DNA from: Diospyros lotus
Taxonomy: Eukaryota; Streptophyta; Magnoliopsida; Ericales; Ebenaceae
Direction: 5' to 3'
Assembly (NCBI RefSeq): GCF_014633365.1
Contig: NC_068350.1
Span: forward strand, 35,951,119 to 36,015,118
DNA: 64,000 bases
Part shown: in pieces, positions 62,864 to 64,000 of the stretch
Layout of the letters: every line of letters starts with the position of its first letter
Position numbering within the stretch: position 1 is the first letter of the stretch
The notes under the pieces: model-generated
Told to the model about the DNA's origin: nothing
Seen by the model: the letters and a program-made list of their open reading frames with translations, nothing else
Database searches by the model: none
Translations under genes and position numbers: made by a program

Positions 62864-64000
62864 TGTAACATCCCAAGATTTTGGAGACAAATAATAATTA
62901 TTAATTCCTGTATTTGAAGTCATTATAGAATATTTGAGGAATTAAGAGAAAATGTTTATTTATGTTATTTCGAGGAAATGAGTAATTAAGGTAATTAATT
63001 ATTTTATTTGTAAGTATTTATGGAAATAGTAAAATAAATTAATTTAGTGAATTCTCAGAAATTTGGGTGTAAGTGGGATTCCCAGAAGTTTCTGGGTATT
63101 AGTGTAATTAAACGTGAGGTGCAAGTGAGGTTTTTCAAAGTGCTAGGGTGCTGGTGTAATTTTAGAGATTAGTCGTGGGATTCCTTTATAATTAATGGGG
63201 GGCATATATACAATGAAAGAGCAACTAGCCCAGCAGTCACGCGCGATGGCGACCTAGCAGGAGGTGTAGGATCAAGCTGAGGGGGAGGCGTTGTGGCTGT
63301 GTGACTTTGCTGGATTTTTTTAGCAATTTGAGGCACCAAACGGCGTCGTTTTTGGCCTAAGTGACAGCAACCTTGGGCTGCGACGTAGCCACTTCTCGAC
63401 CTTTCTTTTTTGTGGCTTAAAAGCCATTTAAATTTTGTATAAATTGGGGAGGCTTGGGCAGCAAGCAGGGGCCTTTAAAGGCCTTAAATGAGGGCGTTCT
63501 GGAGCCATTGACAGAGGAAGAAATTGAAGAAAGAAGAAGACGCGGCCAACAGCTTAAGGAAGAAAGGAAAATGGGAGAAATGGGAGAAATTAAGGAGATT
63601 TTGGAGATTATTTGGTATTTAAAATATTTAGGTAAGTGGGTAAAATTATTAAACGTAATATATGTTTAGATTATAGATTTTTCACGGTTAGATTGTATAT
63701 TTTACACGGCTAGATCTGATTATTAAAGACCATAATCTAATCATTTTCTTATAAAACGTTTTACTTTGTAGCAGAAGCGCAAGGAAGGCCAGAATCAGCC
63801 AAATAAAAGCAAGTTCCTAACACTCTCCTTATGTTCTTTAATTCTCGTGAAAGTCTCCATGGTTTCTCATATTTTAATCTCTCCCTTATCATGATTCGGT
63901 ACTACGCATTAATAATGCAAATACGCATGGTAACCATTTTATAATATGCGAGTTGTTATCGAATCTGTGAACGGAGAGCTTGAACTAAATATGTGACTCT
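62864..64000 (+). mobile_element. Probable LTR of the TGTAAC family, runs off the window
   Basis: Starts TGTAACATCCCAAGATTTTGG, cutting a MITE. This is the start type of the solo LTRs elsewhere in the window. It has a CATATATACAATG promoter-like box near 63207. The Glu/Arg-rich frame at 63454-63669 shows no known domain, and I do not take it as a gene. The right end is not in view. Confidence 0.5.

Noticed and set aside
63454..63669. 70-residue Glu/Arg-rich frame
   Set aside because: Low complexity and inside probable LTR sequence; no context for a gene.
1..64000. tRNA, rRNA, microRNA or CRISPR features
   Set aside because: I found no tRNA cloverleaf apart from the SINE head and primer sites, no rRNA match, no microRNA sequence I recognise and no spaced repeat array.

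Overview
The window is nuclear DNA of a flowering plant, probably a woody eudicot. The species cannot be named from sequence alone. It is AT-rich and full of LTR-retrotransposons, LINE, SINE and MITE remnants. It has only one ordinary host gene I can support: a two-exon BLADE-ON-PETIOLE (BOP/NBCL) transcriptional co-regulator at 14119-16504 on the + strand, encoding 490 residues.

Layout. 1-13650 is intergenic, with microsatellites and several small DNA transposons (4.3, 5.2-6.0, 6.1-6.9, 7.5-8.0, 9.5 and 12.7-12.9 kb). 13650-17000 is the BOP gene, with a TATA box, a CT-rich 5' leader carrying a 21-codon uORF, one intron with an internal duplication, and a 3' UTR. 17000-27490 is intergenic debris: LINE fragments, decayed copia LTR sequence, a SINE with a 19-bp target duplication, and a broken copia element with a duplicated gag piece. 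27497-31804 holds two solo LTRs. 32942-49103 is a third solo LTR, split by a very young 13.8-kb Athila-type Ty3 element (34145-47984, read on the - strand). 49964-62600 is a 5'-truncated LINE. It was invaded by an Athila-type LTR and by a copia element (52195-60450), and the copia element was itself invaded by a 2.7-kb solo LTR. 62864 to the end looks like the start of another LTR.

The most unusual object is the Athila-type element. Its LTRs differ by one substitution and one 2-bp indel, it has a perfect 5-bp target duplication, and its 1829-residue gag-pol frame is intact. Downstream of pol, where Athila elements often carry an env-like gene, it has two other genes. One is a 181-residue basic cysteine-motif protein that resembles plant-virus cysteine-rich nucleic-acid-binding proteins. 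The other is an intronless LOG-like (cytokinin riboside 5'-monophosphate phosphoribohydrolase) gene, near full length but broken by one frameshift. A retrotransposon carrying a cytokinin-activating enzyme beside a possible nucleic-acid-binding or silencing-related protein is the best candidate here for an undescribed system. The cargo identities are family recognition by eye. The functional reading is inference.
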